Assembly: GCA_050122535.1 (NCBI GenBank)
Contig: JASFIT010000290.1
Location: 1 to 6,152, forward strand
Length of the DNA: 6,152 nt
Reading direction: 5' to 3'
Source of the DNA: JASFEQ01 sp050122535
GTDB taxonomy: Bacteria; Desulfobacterota; DSM-4660; Desulfatiglandales; HGW-15
Position 1 is the stretch's first letter. Each line of letters starts with the position of its first letter. The notes under the pieces were generated by a model, which saw only the letters and a list, made by a program, of their open reading frames with translations, searched no databases and had not been told where the DNA came from. Of this stretch, positions 5,801-6,152 are shown piece after piece. The position numbers were made by a program, and so were the translations under genes.

Positions 5801-6152
5801 GGCCTCTCGTCAGCGCTTCGATGGCTGATAGAGAATTTTGACAAGCAGTATGCCCTGATGACATCTTTTGAGATCGACAATGTGGATCACCTATTCTCAA
5901 AGGAAGCACAGACAAATTTGTACAGGATTGCTCAGGAGGCATTGACCAATATTGGTAAACACGCAGAGGCCAAGCAGGTCTCTTTTACGGTGAAAGAAAA
6001 CGAGGATCGTGTCTCTCTGAATATTGAAGACGACGGAAAAGGGTTTGATATGAATGAGGTCAGGGCAAAACAGTACCCTGAAAAGGGCCTGGGATTAGAT
6101 GCTATGGAGGAACGTGCCCATATGCTGGGAGCCTCTCTTCACGTGAGAAGTC
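2900..6152 (+). CDS. Multi-sensor histidine kinase, GAF-GAF-PAS-PAS-PAS-HisKA_3-HATPase (3' end cut by window)
   Basis: The frame is open for 1084 codons to the window edge, and probably only a few tens of residues are missing. No membrane segment or signal peptide is seen, so it should be a cytosolic sensor that autophosphorylates and passes phosphate to a NarL/LuxR-type regulator, which is not in the window. Order: polar, probably disordered start (1-50); GAF1 (about 55-230) with C129-M-C131 and C176; coiled coil (231-282); GAF2 (283-450); coiled coil with ELEKRVEERTAQL (452-504); PAS1 (505-617); PAS2 (630-743); PAS3 (756-870); HisKA_3 with phospho-acceptor H906 in KELHDELGQ; ATPase N-box ending at N1017 (YRIAQEALTN), G1 box DDGKG (1044-1048) and G2 box GLGL (1063-1066). 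All catalytic motifs are intact. PAS units are joined by near-identical EEALR-SE linkers, suggesting internal duplication. The short HisKA_3 form places it in the NarX/DegS class. Ligands are unknown. Confidence 0.93.
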   Translation, partial: MERKPSDVEHLHPDIPRNSGHPDPGALSLPLDEGNVSRGPEYSLDITEPEQMKLALQASHLFLAMANRHTRMNPLIREFVSEIKALTGCEAVGIRILDEEGNIPYEAFDGFSQSFYETESPLSIQSDKCMCINVVRGNADPSQSFYTQGGSFYMNATSHFLATVSEEEKGQTRNVCNEAGYESVGLVPIRIGESIMGLIHVADHRENMVPPEKIGILENIAMQLGIALKRVQSEEELVKTLEKLEQRVEERTEALEKANLELRKGIEDRELDNRILQEYARNLKFLSRTSTQLVELSAEKNVYQFIGEKLKELVGDCVVGINAYEKETDSLCTRAVLGLGKYSQAVLKLMGRDLVGISFPINDEEARSQLATGKLKKGPPGLYELSFGKIPAGLCRKIEDLLSLGDTYGIGFACKGELFGSAIIITRRGSSGLKGQDIIETFIHQAAVALQRRAAEEALKSTHDELEKRVEERTAQLARTNAQLMRQIEERKRTEEALRESEEKFRTVSEQSPNMIFINRGGKVLYANKACEEIMGYKRDAYYASDFDFLSLVAPESIDTVATAFKRHMQGKDMEPYEYTLISKQGKRIEAIITTKLMNYEGERAILGIVTDITERKRVEEALRKSEESYRYLVENANDIIYKTDQTGHFTFFNPIAFKTSEYPPEYLLGRYYLELIHPDYRKETEKFYTSQFKERIPSTYNEFPIITKSGKEIWLGQQVQLIEEGDQIVGFHAVARDITERRHVEEALRKSEERYRQLVKHAPAAIFEYDVEKQKLMALNDVVYEFLGYTKEEIEALDPIDLVAEESHALYSKTLGKMLAGEEISDEVEYKLRGKGDKELCALVNARLILEQGKPRRATVVAHDITELKRAEEALRDSEKRLRSLSSKLIKAQEKERRRLSKELHDELGQALALLKHRMRSIQGNLEEGQSPLQEKSEEVTRSIDDIIENVRRLSRDLSPSILEDLGLSSALRWLIENFDKQYALMTSFEIDNVDHLFSKEAQTNLYRIAQEALTNIGKHAEAKQVSFTVKENEDRVSLNIEDDGKGFDMNEVRAKQYPEKGLGLDAMEERAHMLGASLHVRS

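Overview
The window looks like part of a chromosome from an anaerobic bacterium, most likely a Desulfobacterota-type (deltaproteobacterial) sulfate reducer or fermenter, or a relative. This rests on three things: a 2-hydroxyacyl-CoA dehydratase/benzoyl-CoA reductase family gene, a cysteine-bearing small protein resembling TIGR04076, and a very large multi-GAF/PAS histidine kinase. C-rich AATT-containing intergenic repeats, familiar from that group, agree. The assignment is inference from gene content, not from a marker gene.

Layout, all genes on the + strand. Positions 1-146 hold no convincing gene. They contain degenerate short tandem repeats, including a C-tract array whose complementary strand is a textbook G-quadruplex motif. 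Positions 147-230 form a compact control region: a sigma70-type promoter with a perfect -35, an imperfect 22-bp palindrome just after the -10 (a likely TetR operator), and a second perfect inverted repeat that covers the Shine-Dalgarno sequence. Next come a TetR-family regulator (231-890), a solo HgdB/BcrB-like D-component subunit (918-2159) and a small TIGR04076-like protein (2256-2681). The spacing suggests one self-regulated operon. A hairpin without a U-tract follows at 2706-2743.

A separate extended -10 promoter and a strong ribosome binding site precede the last gene, a soluble sensor histidine kinase (2900 to the window edge). Its order is GAF-GAF-PAS-PAS-PAS, then a NarX/DegS-type HisKA_3 dimerisation domain and an ATPase domain. 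It is open for 1084 codons and is cut by the window just after the G2 box.

How the parts may work together (inference): the TetR protein probably represses its own operon and responds to a ligand, plausibly an acyl-CoA or aromatic compound linked to the dehydratase-like enzyme. That enzyme lacks its usual partner subunit and its ATP-dependent activator in this window, so the partners must be encoded elsewhere or the protein works alone. The kinase seems to be an independent transcription unit. Its first GAF domain has a C-x-C plus a distal cysteine, which could sense redox or metals. Its response regulator, expected to be of the NarL/LuxR type, is not in the window.
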